Below, piece after piece: positions 1 through 9,260 of a DNA stretch of 37,272 nucleotides. The stretch's first letter is position 1. Every line of letters begins with the position of its first letter. This DNA comes from a virus: positions 1 to 37,272 of IMG/VR virus record IMGVR_UViG_3300045970_000313. The stretch is one strand, 5' to 3'. The position numbers and the translations under genes were made by a program. The notes under the pieces were generated by a model. The model was given only the letters and a program-made list of their open reading frames with translations, was not told the origin of the DNA and searched no databases.

Positions 1-127
1 GCGCGCCCGCCGGTCAGGTTGGAGTTGATACCGTAGGCCACCACGGAAGGGTTGCGGGGATCGTCCGCGCCTTCGACCTCGAAACTGTGAGATTTCCAAA
101 GACCTTTACCGCGCAGCCCCTGGGTCC
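1..127. repeat. Terminal direct repeat (left copy) marking circular closure
   Basis: Bases 1-127 are identical to 37146-37272. The repeat lies inside the large terminase gene and carries no signal of its own. A length of exactly 127 matches the overlap left by a de Bruijn assembler run at k=127, so I read it as assembly overlap on a circular or circularly permuted genome and not as a biological terminal repeat. The non-redundant genome is then about 37,145 bp. Confidence 0.95.
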
Positions 128-422
128 AGGGGTGGCGGTTGATAACGTGCTGTGCATCCCGGCTCATCTTCGCGCCGTCTTTGTCGGTGGCGGAAAGGAG
201 CTGGAAACGAAAGGCCGGGTTTTTTCTCAAACGCCAGGGGACATACCGCCCCACGATGGTTGATTTAGAGAATCCGCGCAGCGCCTTGAATACGGCAATT
301 CTACCCTTGCGGCCATGCTCCAGCCAGTCGCACGCTTCCAGGTGCGCGTCCGGTACGTCCCAATGCACCAGTTCGCCCCATTGCAGATAAAAGGCCGGGA
401 AAGAAACGTGTTTTCTCCCCAT
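1..422 (-). CDS. Terminase large subunit, N-terminal part (continues at the right end of the window)
   Basis: ATPase half of the DNA-packaging motor. The frame starts at ATG 422-420, three bases after the stop of the small terminase, with AGAGGG upstream, and runs off the left edge. Rejoined with the right end of the contig it gives about 545 residues, close to T7 gp19 (586). Residues about 46-54 read ALRGFSKST, the deviant Walker A found in T7-type terminases (FRGIGKS in gp19). The following LLSATDKDGAK and LTGGRADEFINDDVE also follow the T7 family, the latter as a Walker B-like DD. A start at ATG 426 is out of frame. The gene is split only because the contig was opened here. Confidence 0.9.
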   Translation of the reverse strand, partial: MGRKHVSFPAFYLQWGELVHWDVPDAHLEACDWLEHGRKGRIAVFKALRGFSKSTIVGRYVPWRLRKNPAFRFQLLSATDKDGAKMSRDAQHVINRHPWTQGLRGKGLWKSHSFEVEGADDPRNPSVVAYGINSNLTGGR

Positions 423-425
423 ACA

Positions 426-761
426 TTACGCCGCCCTCTTCTTTACCAGCGACAGCCGGGCGGTTACTTTCTTCTCTGCGGTCCGCATGTCTCGTTCCAG
501 CCCCTTATCTGAATCCTCGCTGGCGGCAATCGTTATGCCCTCTTTCAGTTTCTGGCGATAGGCTGTAATACGGGTCAGCAGGGCCATGGTCTGGTTGGCG
601 TTCTTGGCGCTCCAGTAACGGTTCCCGCGCGCGGCCTGCTGCTCTTTGATGGTGTCTTTCTTGTTGATCGTCGGCCAGGTGTCCGGGTCGGCTTCGTCCA
701 GGAATACGTCCATCAGCTTGTGTTCTATATCTGCAAGTGCCTTGCTCTGCCGTATGTTCAT
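426..761 (-). CDS. Probable terminase small subunit
   Basis: A 111-residue charged, mostly helical protein (MNIRQSKALADIEHK...), assigned mainly from position: it directly precedes the large terminase, as gp18 does with gp19 in T7-like phages. The start at 761 is chosen because its ATG overlaps the stop of the 878-residue gene as TGATG, giving translational coupling; upstream in-frame extension would run into that gene. Its stop is three bases from the TerL start. The C-terminus is lysine/arginine rich, fitting DNA binding. I see no diagnostic motif in the sequence alone. Confidence 0.6.
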   Translation of the reverse strand: MNIRQSKALADIEHKLMDVFLDEADPDTWPTINKKDTIKEQQAARGNRYWSAKNANQTMALLTRITAYRQKLKEGITIAASEDSDKGLERDMRTAEKKVTARLSLVKKRAA

Positions 762-3397
762 CAGTTGCCCCCAAATGCGGTTGATAGGTCTGGTCCGCTT
801 TCCGGCAGCTTGTCGTGCGGGTCCCACCAGAACGTCTGATTCTGGTCACGCTTGGCGCGCTGCTTCATGCGCTGCAGATAGCCGGGGTTTATGGATTCCT
901 GGACCTCGTAGAATACCAGGTGATCCAGGGCCAGGCGGGTATACCAAAGGTTCATCAACGGTGCATAGTTCTTGGCAAACTGGATTGCATCCCCGGCGAA
1001 ATCTTCCACCATACCCTTTTTGTGCTGCTTGCCGTCCAGGGCTGTCTGGACGTTGCCGGTGGTCAGTTTCAGGATATCGTTACCCATACCAGCCACCGGC
1101 CCCAGGATCGAAGTAACCGGCCCGCCGCCAAAGCGGTTTGCATCCCCTAAAAAGAAATCCCCGAAAAGACCCAGGCCACCGGCCTGCATGAAGGCAGCGC
1201 CCCAAAACTTGGCGTCGGTCATGTCGCGCGGGTTGCGCCCCTTGAATATCTCTTTCAACTGGACGGCCAGCGCCCCGGTCAGCATCATACCTACCAGCAT
1301 CTGCGCGCCTACCTCGGCCCGGCTGCGGGCGCTGCCATACTGTGCATTGGTCAGGCGCGGCAGGTGCTTGGTGTAGATCGCCAGGGAAAAGGACTTGAAC
1401 AGCGCTATGGAGCGCATGAACTCCCCGGCGAACTCGCCCGGCTTGGTGCCGCCTTTCAGGTAGGCGGTGTCCTTCTTGCCCGGCGTCAATACTGCTACGT
1501 CCGATTCCTCGGCCAGCATGGCGGCGTATCGCTCTGCAGCTTCCAATACGGTGCGCTCTCCGGCCTTTTCCAGCCGGACACCATACGACCCCGGCACACT
1601 GGCGGCGGCGTCCATGCCGGGACCAACAGCGCGCTTGACGCTCCAGGGGGTAACGATATCGAAACCGCCTACCGGCACAGGATCGGCCCGGCGGATTACG
1701 TCCCAATGCTCCGGGGTGATACCGTGACGGTCCAGCATCCCCCGGAAGGCGTCCGGCAGGTCGGCGTGTTCTATCTCGCGCCCTTCGGCAACGTGGCTGC
1801 CTATCAGGACTTGAAAGGATTGTTTCAGGCTGTCGGTCCAGTACTTCGCGCCGGACCAGGTAACGGTGGCGTCGGCGGCCTTGCTGGTCCAGCCTACCCC
1901 GCGCACGGCGTCGCCGTACCTCATGGCAACGTCGTTGATAACCATGCTTGCCAGCATCCCGCCTTTACGGGCGGCGGCACGGTCGGCGCTGTTCAGCGGG
2001 TTGAACATGGTGAAGATAGCCCGGTAGGCTTCCCCCATTCCCAGGCCGTCACTCTTGGCAATGGCCTGGAAGGTGGCAACGTCCACAAGCTGGCTGAACG
2101 GCAACATGCCAAGCTTGGCGGATACGATCATGTTGCGCGCTCCCTGCATCACGCGGGCCACCAGGTCAAATTTATCTTCCGCCACCATGTTGCTGCGCCC
2201 GGTGATCTCGTCCCAAATATGGGTTGCCAGGGTGGAACCCTCCCGGCCAAAGGTGGTCTTTTCGGCCTGGGTCTGCATCCCGTAGGCCAGGGCGGTTTTA
2301 AATCCGCTTTCCGGGTTTGGTCCCAGGGCTTCCATTTGTGCAATGTCGTTGGCGTGGCGGCGGATATTGCCGGTCATGGCGGTGAACAGGTCACGCGTAC
2401 CGTAAGCATCGTTGGCGGCCAGGAAACTTTCCGGGTCCTTAAAATGTATCTCGCGGTGCGCGGCCAGTTGTACGGCCATAGAGGCGGTGCCACCGGCAGC
2501 GGTGGCCGGGTCCATCCCGGACAGGCCGTGACTGGCGATGGTCTGCCAGACGTTACCCATTACGTCGGATAGTTCGGCCTCGGTCAACGGCGCGCCGGTT
2601 TCCTCGTCCATGTAGCGGCTGCGGTCCAGCATCGGCAGGACGTGTTCAACCCAATTGGCGCGGGCCTTCTCGCGCATACGGGCGATAACGGATTGATCGC
2701 GGCCCGGAAGGAATTTAAGTTTCTGTTTGATATCCAGGCCAAACCAGCGCACGGCGTTGGCGTCCCATGCCTGGGGGAAATGGCCGGGAATGTAACCGAT
2801 ATCGGCCCCGGCTCCGTTCTTGCGCTGGTGTACGTTGTCCTCGATCTTGCGGAAGGCACGCGCCAGCAGTTCGGCGGGGGATGCGTCCGGCTTGGGGTCG
2901 TGCTTGTGCAGTTCGGTGTCCTGGATCAGGCGCATGATTTCAAGTTGCTGCGCGTCGTCCATCTTGTGGCCGCTGGCAGTCATGTACGGTTCCAGCCCCT
3001 GGTACAGTTCGGCCATTAACAGTTCTTCGATACCGCGCGCGCGGGCGGCTACGTCGCGCAGCAGAAATTCCTGCACCCCTTTGGTGCCGTTACCATAGCG
3101 GGCCACCTGCTGTTGTGCCGCTGCGGTGGCCTTCACCTGGAGCTGCGAACGCTTGACGGCGTTTTTCTTCTCCTGGGCCACTTCGGTAAAAGCTTCCTCT
3201 GCCGCCAGTACCATGCGCTCTTGCGTGGTCATGCTGGACGGGTCGCGCTTCAAGTCGTAACGGCGCGGCAGGTTGATATCCTTGTTCGGCATTTGAGCGT
3301 TAAAGCGCTTCTCAATCTCCCGTATTATGTTCTCGGCCTCTTTCTTGGTGATAGCGCCCTTGGCCGCGTTCATTATTTCACCGATACATTTAATCAT
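761..3397 (-). CDS. Large ejection/internal virion protein (878 aa), polyvalent-protein type
   Basis: A long, helix-rich protein following the lysozyme gene (ATGA overlap; GGGGAGCG upstream of ATG 3397; an alternative start is the Met at residue 9). Residues about 1-230 are charged and helical. The middle and C-terminal parts have glycine/alanine-rich amphipathic stretches, e.g. QMLVGMMLTGALAVQLKEIF and MQAGGLGLFGDFFLGDANR, that could insert into membrane. Proteins with this composition occur beside giant virion proteins in podoviruses and are usually ejected with the DNA. Together with the 1800-residue gene it occupies the slot of T7 gp16. The family assignment is inference; no enzymatic motif is evident. 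Confidence 0.55.
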   Translation of the reverse strand: MIKCIGEIMNAAKGAITKKEAENIIREIEKRFNAQMPNKDINLPRRYDLKRDPSSMTTQERMVLAAEEAFTEVAQEKKNAVKRSQLQVKATAAAQQQVARYGNGTKGVQEFLLRDVAARARGIEELLMAELYQGLEPYMTASGHKMDDAQQLEIMRLIQDTELHKHDPKPDASPAELLARAFRKIEDNVHQRKNGAGADIGYIPGHFPQAWDANAVRWFGLDIKQKLKFLPGRDQSVIARMREKARANWVEHVLPMLDRSRYMDEETGAPLTEAELSDVMGNVWQTIASHGLSGMDPATAAGGTASMAVQLAAHREIHFKDPESFLAANDAYGTRDLFTAMTGNIRRHANDIAQMEALGPNPESGFKTALAYGMQTQAEKTTFGREGSTLATHIWDEITGRSNMVAEDKFDLVARVMQGARNMIVSAKLGMLPFSQLVDVATFQAIAKSDGLGMGEAYRAIFTMFNPLNSADRAAARKGGMLASMVINDVAMRYGDAVRGVGWTSKAADATVTWSGAKYWTDSLKQSFQVLIGSHVAEGREIEHADLPDAFRGMLDRHGITPEHWDVIRRADPVPVGGFDIVTPWSVKRAVGPGMDAAASVPGSYGVRLEKAGERTVLEAAERYAAMLAEESDVAVLTPGKKDTAYLKGGTKPGEFAGEFMRSIALFKSFSLAIYTKHLPRLTNAQYGSARSRAEVGAQMLVGMMLTGALAVQLKEIFKGRNPRDMTDAKFWGAAFMQAGGLGLFGDFFLGDANRFGGGPVTSILGPVAGMGNDILKLTTGNVQTALDGKQHKKGMVEDFAGDAIQFAKNYAPLMNLWYTRLALDHLVFYEVQESINPGYLQRMKQRAKRDQNQTFWWDPHDKLPESGPDLSTAFGGN

Positions 3398-3855
3398 GCG
3401 GCGCGCTCCCCGGTTTCAATCTCTTTGCAGATACGCACGGCCCGGCTGCCTACCTGCCTGTACCACTTGGATTGACGCAGGTTGTCGGCTACCCGCTTCC
3501 ACTCCGGTTCATCAACGGAGAAGATCAAGCGCAGCGTGTTGACAAAAGATGACAGGCCACCGGCGCCCGGATTCTTGGGGCTGCCCGGTCCCATGTTGAA
3601 AACCATATTTACAAACGCCTCCTGGCGGACCTCGTTCAACTTGTGCACGTGGTATTCGAACAGGTGCTGGAACTCGCTGATTGCCTGGGTGGTGCGCTTC
3701 GCCAGCAATTCGGCGGCCATATCCTCGGCAATGCTGGCCTTTGGGCCGGGTGCCTTGCAGCCGTAGCCATAGGTCCATTGCTTTTTGTCCCAATAGGGTT
3801 TTGACTTAAAGTCTTCATCCTGTTTCAACTGTTCCACAATGCGGTTGATATCCAT
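3394..3855 (-). CDS. GH24 (T4-type) lysozyme
   Basis: A 153-residue peptidoglycan hydrolase that cleaves the MurNAc-GlcNAc bond. E14, D23 and T28 (in LKQDEDFKSKPYWDKKQWTY) have nearly the E-8-D-5-T spacing of the T4 lysozyme triad, followed by GYG and, near residue 90, EAFVNMVFNMG, the conserved GH24 helix. No signal peptide or membrane anchor, so it needs a holin or works from the virion. It sits between the two ejection-protein genes and not with the holin/spanin cassette, so it may be either the endolysin or the virion-associated murein hydrolase; the giant protein itself has no obvious transglycosylase domain. Confidence 0.85.
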   Translation of the reverse strand: MDINRIVEQLKQDEDFKSKPYWDKKQWTYGYGCKAPGPKASIAEDMAAELLAKRTTQAISEFQHLFEYHVHKLNEVRQEAFVNMVFNMGPGSPKNPGAGGLSSFVNTLRLIFSVDEPEWKRVADNLRQSKWYRQVGSRAVRICKEIETGERAA

Positions 3856-3857
3856 GT

Positions 3858-6800
3858 TTAGAACTCCAGTCCCAGGCAGGCGGCGGCGGTGTCGTACAGG
3901 TGCTTGCGGTTTTCGTGCACGGTCAGGTCGTTTTTACCCTCGTCGATCAATTCGCGGGCGGACTTCATCACTACATTACCGGCGGCGTCGGTTCCCTGGA
4001 CTACGTTAAAATCCCCGCGTTCGGTCAAGAGCTGTTCGGTGGTGTAGTCCAGCGGGTCGTAACCCTTCTCCGGCGGCCTGCCGCTGGTGTCAATATCGCC
4101 CACAACCTTAACAACATCATCCATGCGGACGGTGCGGCCATCGTCCAGGATCAGCAGGCCGTCACGCTCTCCGGTTACGGTGTGGTGCTGCATGTCAGCG
4201 GTCATATACCTGTCGCCCACTTGCAAGTCCTGGGCGTCCAGCTCCTGGGCGCTGCTCTGTACCAGTCGGTCGATGTGATCCAGGGCCGACAAAACATAAT
4301 CCTGCATCCGGTTGGGCAGCTTGGCAAAGCCACCGGCGGCGGCCTTCTCCAGCGCAGCGGCCACGGCTGCCGGGTCGCCCTGCTCTTTGCCGGTGCGGCG
4401 GCTGGCGCGGGCCACGGCCTGGAACCATTCGGGTGTGTGGCTGTCCTCTCCGCTGTGGGCGTAGGTCGGCGCGCCGCGCTTCTCGGCGTCGATCCGGTCC
4501 AGCAGGTCGTTAATAGTTGAACCTTCGGGCAGATAGCCCTGTTCCACGGCAGCTTCACGTACCCGGTCCAGCCCCATGCCGTCAGGCCGTAGCAGTTTCT
4601 GCTGGCCTTTCTTGATACCCTTGTCAATGTCCATGGCGGCCAGGTCGCCGCCGTCGTCGTTGATGCCGCGTTCCCTGGCGAACTCCAGCAGGGTTTTGCC
4701 CTGGGCCGTGGGTTTGGCTGTGGCGATAATGGCCCCTTCGGCGCGGAACATTTCAGCAAGGACCGGCGGCACGTTGCCGGGATCGGCGGCAAAGCGGCTG
4801 ATAGTGTCGGGTGCGTCGTAGGTATGCAGGGCCAGTTCGCGGGCGATACGCGCGGGCGGGGCGGGTGAATCGGATGAGGGATGAGGGATGAGGGATGAGG
4901 AAACCGGCGGCGATTGCTCCAGCCCGGCCAGGTCGTGCAGCTCGGCGGTCAGTTCGGCGGCGTGTTCCTGGTTGGCGGCGTGGATCGCCTGGACTTCGGG
5001 GGATACCTCTTTGTGCATGGTTTCATCAAACAGCATCCTGTCAAACGCCTTGGCAGCGTCGGCGTGCAGTTTCTTTTCCAGGGGGCTGCCGATGATATTG
5101 CGGTAAATCTCTACCAGCCAGGTTTTGAACTTGTCGAACACAGCCTGCAGCGCGGGTGTCGGTGCCTTACCTTCGGCCAGGTAGGTTTCAAATCCGCGCG
5201 CAAAGGCTTCATGGTCGGCGGTGTTCCAGTCGCGCGTCATGCGTGAGTTACCAAGCAACCACTTTTCAAACTGGTACTTCTCCGGGCCGGTCAGGGTGCG
5301 GGCGAACACGTGGGCCAGTTCGTGCGCGCTGGTGGAAAAGTCGGGATTGTCCAGGGCATGAATAACGGCCCGGCCATCACGCAGAAAGGAAACCGCGCCC
5401 TTCTCGCCTTGGAATAATGCGGTGCCGTCATGCAGCAGACTGTCGCGCATGGCGTCGGTGATCTGGATAGAGTGCACGGTTTCGCCGTTATCCAGTTGCA
5501 CGTCCTCGGTTCGGGCGTCAAACTTCTTGCCAAACTGGCGCAGGAAATCCGGCACCATCTTGTCATAAAAGCCTTTCATACCCTCGCCGCCTACCTTCAA
5601 ATCAAGGCCGGAAAGTTTCTTGAACTGGCCGTTCTCTGCGCCCTGGCCGTCAATGATCTTCTGCGCCAGCTCCTTGCCTACTGCGTCGGGCAAGTCTGCT
5701 TTGCCAAACGATCCCAGGACGTGTTCCGCGCCTTGTGGATCAACAGCGGTAATGTGGTACTGTTCGCTCTCGGCCTGATAGCTGACGGATTCGACCTGCT
5801 TACTCAAATCATACCGGGCGGCCTGCTGCTCTCCGGTGGTCCAGGTCAGGCGGTCAAAGCCATTTTCAGCAGCATGGCGCAGCAAGCGGCGCAGGGCTAG
5901 TTCGTGCCAGGTCGTTTTAAAGGGTGCGTGCGGCGGGCCGTTATTAAAGGCGTTCAGCCGTTGATTGTAGCCTTTTACTTTTTCAGATAACGCGTTCCAT
6001 TCCGCGTCCGGCATGTCGCCCTTGCCATTAAAAAAGCGCATTAGATGAGGGCGGGCTTCTTCAAGTAAAGCAGCTTCCTTTTCAGGGGATTTATACCCCT
6101 TGTCCCGGCCTTTCTGGTGCCAGTCGCTTTGCACCTCTTCGGCATGTAGGACGTTCTCACCGTCAATGGTGCGGTGTTCGTTGTAGCGGACGTGGGCCAG
6201 TATGCCTTTCTCTTCGAAGTGTCCGCCCTTGAATGTACCATCCGGCAGGCGCAGCAACAGTTCGCGGTAGTTCTCCCCGCCGGGCAGGACATAACGGCTG
6301 AACCTGGTAGTATCTCCGGCCCCGTTGCGCTTGGCGGAATAGTTAATCATTACTTCCGCGTCGTTTTCTGAGTCGTAAATTTCCTTTATGCCGCCGGGGG
6401 TCTTAACAAGAATCTTTCCGTTCGGCAGTTCTTCAACACTGTAGCCTTTCGGCAGGTCCTGGAGCGTGAACGCCTTTTCCCGTTCCTTCGTTACCTCTTC
6501 AACCTTTACCTGGTTCTCTTCCAGGAAGGCGCGGACCTCTTCACGCGTGACGGACTTCTTGCCTGCCAGGAATTCATCAAGGCCGGTCCAGGCTATTTCC
6601 TCTGCTTTGACGCCGGGGGTTTTGTGCAGCTTGTTTGCCAGGTCGTGGGCGTTCCACTTCTCTTGCGGCAGGTCGGATACTTCGCGCAGCAGCTTGGAAT
6701 AAAAGGGCGGTACGATGGGGCGGGATTGATACAGAACCGCCGGGGCTTTGGCTGCGTCAAGCGCGGCCAGTGTCCCGGCAGGGATTTTGTCAAGATAGGG

Positions 6801-9260
6801 TTGTGGGTCCAGGCCGCGCGCGGTGGCGTCCTGACGGATGAAATCAATTACAGATGAACTGTTTTCCCTTGTGAGGTTATCGACACCACTTTGCCGCCGT
6901 GCTCTTTCAAAGCTTTCGCCAAGTCCTCCAAGTCGCCCGTCACGGAAATGACCTTCGGTCCTGAGTTGTTTTTCGTATCCTTTGAGGATTCCAAGGATGG
7001 TGTCGGCGTGCTCATAATCCCTCCCGGTCAGGCTCCAGACTTTAGCTGTGTAATCAAGGGTTGTTCCATCATCCAAACGTAATACTATTTTATCACGTTC
7101 AAGGTTTTCGGCAAGGGCTTTTATTGACTTTTCCACATCTTTTGAATTACCGCGTACTGCGAACTCGTCCCCGCGCTCGGCCATACGGGCGGCGTCCACC
7201 GTATCGCCTGAAACCTGCTTGATTCGTTCGCCAAGTCTGATAATAAGCTGGTCGGCCAGGGCCGGGCTGATTTCGTTCAGCGCCCCCAGGCCAGCTACAT
7301 CAACGGATGAAACAACGTGGTTCGGGTCGTTCTGCCAGTTGTGGGCCTCTTCCAGCGCCTGGAAAGCGGCATGACTATACAGGCCGGTGGCCGGGTCGAT
7401 GTGAACAGCGGCGAAACGCTCCGCTTCGGGCAGGCTGTCGAAGTGCTGGCGCTGCTTGTCGCTTACTGAATACTCGGCGTGTGCTGTCTGGCGGGGTGCA
7501 ACGGTTCCCTTGTCCATCCCCCAGGGCTTTTGATCGCGGGCCGGTCGCTGCTTGCCGGTTTCCAGCTCTACCTTGTGGGCGGTGAAATTCTGGTGGGCGC
7601 TGTCGATATCCTTACCGATTGCCCCGCGCAGCTGGATAGCATCGTATGGCCCGGCGTGTACCCCGGCGCTGTCCACCTTGGGGAAATCAAGCGTATCGCG
7701 CAGCTCGTTGGCCCGCTGGACCAGCTGCGCAAACTGCGCCTGTCCCTCTTCACCGGCAGGCAGGCGGGCGGCATAGTCGCCGCGTACACGGTACACCGGG
7801 ATATCCAGTTCATCACCGGCACGTTTCAGCGCCTGCCCGGCTACCTTGTAGGCGTCGTTCCCCAGGCTATGGTTTACAGTGTCGTTGATGAATTTGAGAC
7901 TGTCGAAACCAAAGACAGCTACGGCCCCGGTATCGGGTGCGGCCTGGAAGGCGCGGGAATTGTAGACGCCTGAATGGGGATCAATGAACATTTCCCGCTG
8001 CTGCTGTTCGGGGGTCTGTCCGGCATGGCGGCGCTGGAGCTGTTCGGCGGCGCTGACGGTCTGGAATAACGGGGCTTCCCCTGGGGCGTCGTTGGTTACG
8101 TCGGCAAAGTATTTTGCCACAAACTCGTCCGGCTGCATCTTCATCACGGATGCGCGCGCCTGGATCAGCGCGGCCAGCCCGTTTTCCTCATCGGGCGTCA
8201 TGCCATAACGGGCGCTCCATTTGTCCATCAGGCTTTGCAGCTCCAGCGGGCGCGGTGCCGGTTTTACGATCCCCTCCCCGGTGGCGGATACATCAACCGG
8301 CTTGCCTTCGGTGATACTACCCAGGGCGGATTTCAGGGCGGCCAGGTGCTTGTCCACGCCGTCGATTGCTTCGCGGTTGAAGGGGTTGGTTTCCAGGGTT
8401 TTCAGGTAATTGCTGGTGGCGTCCAGGCTGTCCACCACTTCGACCGGCAGGACTTCGCGTATTCCCTTTTCCCCTCCGGCAGCCTTGATGATTGCCTGGT
8501 ATTCTTCCACGCGCTTTGAAACATTCTCGTAAGCGCTGGCGTTGGCCTTGGTTGTTACCCGGTTGGCGTGGTATCCCATGGCCCCGAATACTCCCCCCAG
8601 GGCCACGTCCACAATGCGGGCCACCGGGTTAAGCGGGTCAATGGCTTTGGCCTGCTCGTCGTAGCCCTGGGCCTCCAGCCCCTTTTTAAGCGCGTAATCC
8701 TGCCCGGCTCCCATAAGCGGATTCAGGGCTATCAGTCCGCCGGTCTGCAGCAGGCCGTTGCCAGCCTGGGGTAACTTCATCATCAGGGCATTGGTGACAC
8801 CGGCCCCGAAACCGGCCACGGCGGCGGTCCTGCCGTCTACTCCCTGCTCCACCAGCTTTTCACCGGCGTTCAGTCCGGCGGATACGGCCATCAGGCCAGG
8901 GCCACCGGCCAGCTGCAGCGGCAGTTCGGATACCGCGCCGACGATCTGCCCGGCCATGCCGACGCTTTCCGGGTCGGGTGTCCAGAATTTTTCTGCATCG
9001 TTCAGCCGGGTTTCGATGAACTTAAAAAAGTCCTCTTTGCGCGGCATGATCCGCGTGCCGTCGTCGGGTGCGTCTTCGTGCGGGACAAACACGGACGCAG
9101 CCAGGCCAGCGCCACGCGCCAGGGCTACCCCGCCGCGCATGATTCCCAGGCCGGACGCTTTCAGCAGGCCGGTCTGTTCGGGTTTGGGCGGGCGCAGCCG
9201 GTCGGCGGTCCAGTCCTCGTTCAGGGTTTGCGCTTCGGTGTTGTCTATCAACCAGCTCAT
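3858..9260 (-). CDS. Giant polyvalent ejection protein (1800 aa) with two GGDEF-like domains and a HExxH metallopeptidase-like motif
   Basis: Probably a virion protein delivered with the DNA, in the T7 gp16 position. Residues about 100-230 are glycine/alanine-rich and may cross membrane. Residues about 421-525 resemble a GGDEF fold (GVYNSRAF, then FDSLKFINDTVNHSLGNDA, signature degraded to RGDYA). Residues about 618-780 are a second, more diverged copy (GLYSHAAF, signature RGDEF at 696-700). Residues about 930-1285 match a domain typical of phage polyvalent proteins (EEVQSDWHQKGRDKGY, TTGEQQAARYDLS, LDLKVGGEGMKGFYDKM). HELAH at 1313-1317 with a later EAFARGFETY suggests a zinc peptidase. Its N-terminus is shared with the lysogeny membrane protein at 31935-32300. 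A heptanucleotide repeat lies at codons 1454-1463. Start ATG overlaps the upstream stop (ATGA). Confidence 0.8.
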   Translation of the reverse strand: MSWLIDNTEAQTLNEDWTADRLRPPKPEQTGLLKASGLGIMRGGVALARGAGLAASVFVPHEDAPDDGTRIMPRKEDFFKFIETRLNDAEKFWTPDPESVGMAGQIVGAVSELPLQLAGGPGLMAVSAGLNAGEKLVEQGVDGRTAAVAGFGAGVTNALMMKLPQAGNGLLQTGGLIALNPLMGAGQDYALKKGLEAQGYDEQAKAIDPLNPVARIVDVALGGVFGAMGYHANRVTTKANASAYENVSKRVEEYQAIIKAAGGEKGIREVLPVEVVDSLDATSNYLKTLETNPFNREAIDGVDKHLAALKSALGSITEGKPVDVSATGEGIVKPAPRPLELQSLMDKWSARYGMTPDEENGLAALIQARASVMKMQPDEFVAKYFADVTNDAPGEAPLFQTVSAAEQLQRRHAGQTPEQQQREMFIDPHSGVYNSRAFQAAPDTGAVAVFGFDSLKFINDTVNHSLGNDAYKVAGQALKRAGDELDIPVYRVRGDYAARLPAGEEGQAQFAQLVQRANELRDTLDFPKVDSAGVHAGPYDAIQLRGAIGKDIDSAHQNFTAHKVELETGKQRPARDQKPWGMDKGTVAPRQTAHAEYSVSDKQRQHFDSLPEAERFAAVHIDPATGLYSHAAFQALEEAHNWQNDPNHVVSSVDVAGLGALNEISPALADQLIIRLGERIKQVSGDTVDAARMAERGDEFAVRGNSKDVEKSIKALAENLERDKIVLRLDDGTTLDYTAKVWSLTGRDYEHADTILGILKGYEKQLRTEGHFRDGRLGGLGESFERARRQSGVDNLTRENSSSVIDFIRQDATARGLDPQPYLDKIPAGTLAALDAAKAPAVLYQSRPIVPPFYSKLLREVSDLPQEKWNAHDLANKLHKTPGVKAEEIAWTGLDEFLAGKKSVTREEVRAFLEENQVKVEEVTKEREKAFTLQDLPKGYSVEELPNGKILVKTPGGIKEIYDSENDAEVMINYSAKRNGAGDTTRFSRYVLPGGENYRELLLRLPDGTFKGGHFEEKGILAHVRYNEHRTIDGENVLHAEEVQSDWHQKGRDKGYKSPEKEAALLEEARPHLMRFFNGKGDMPDAEWNALSEKVKGYNQRLNAFNNGPPHAPFKTTWHELALRRLLRHAAENGFDRLTWTTGEQQAARYDLSKQVESVSYQAESEQYHITAVDPQGAEHVLGSFGKADLPDAVGKELAQKIIDGQGAENGQFKKLSGLDLKVGGEGMKGFYDKMVPDFLRQFGKKFDARTEDVQLDNGETVHSIQITDAMRDSLLHDGTALFQGEKGAVSFLRDGRAVIHALDNPDFSTSAHELAHVFARTLTGPEKYQFEKWLLGNSRMTRDWNTADHEAFARGFETYLAEGKAPTPALQAVFDKFKTWLVEIYRNIIGSPLEKKLHADAAKAFDRMLFDETMHKEVSPEVQAIHAANQEHAAELTAELHDLAGLEQSPPVSSSLIPHPSSDSPAPPARIARELALHTYDAPDTISRFAADPGNVPPVLAEMFRAEGAIIATAKPTAQGKTLLEFARERGINDDGGDLAAMDIDKGIKKGQQKLLRPDGMGLDRVREAAVEQGYLPEGSTINDLLDRIDAEKRGAPTYAHSGEDSHTPEWFQAVARASRRTGKEQGDPAAVAAALEKAAAGGFAKLPNRMQDYVLSALDHIDRLVQSSAQELDAQDLQVGDRYMTADMQHHTVTGERDGLLILDDGRTVRMDDVVKVVGDIDTSGRPPEKGYDPLDYTTEQLLTERGDFNVVQGTDAAGNVVMKSARELIDEGKNDLTVHENRKHLYDTAAACLGLEF
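4872..4900 (-). repeat. Heptanucleotide tandem repeat inside a coding sequence
   Basis: Four perfect head-to-tail copies of GGATGAG plus one base (29 bp, plus-strand reading) lie inside the giant ejection gene and encode the low-complexity segment SSSLIPHPSS. Because seven is not a multiple of three, gain or loss of one unit would shift the reading frame and remove roughly the last 340 residues. Confidence 0.9.

Noticed and set aside
1364-2572. 402-codon plus-strand frame opposite the 878-residue gene
   Set aside because: Glycine/histidine-rich antisense shadow of a GC-rich coding region; no start context and no protein-like pattern.
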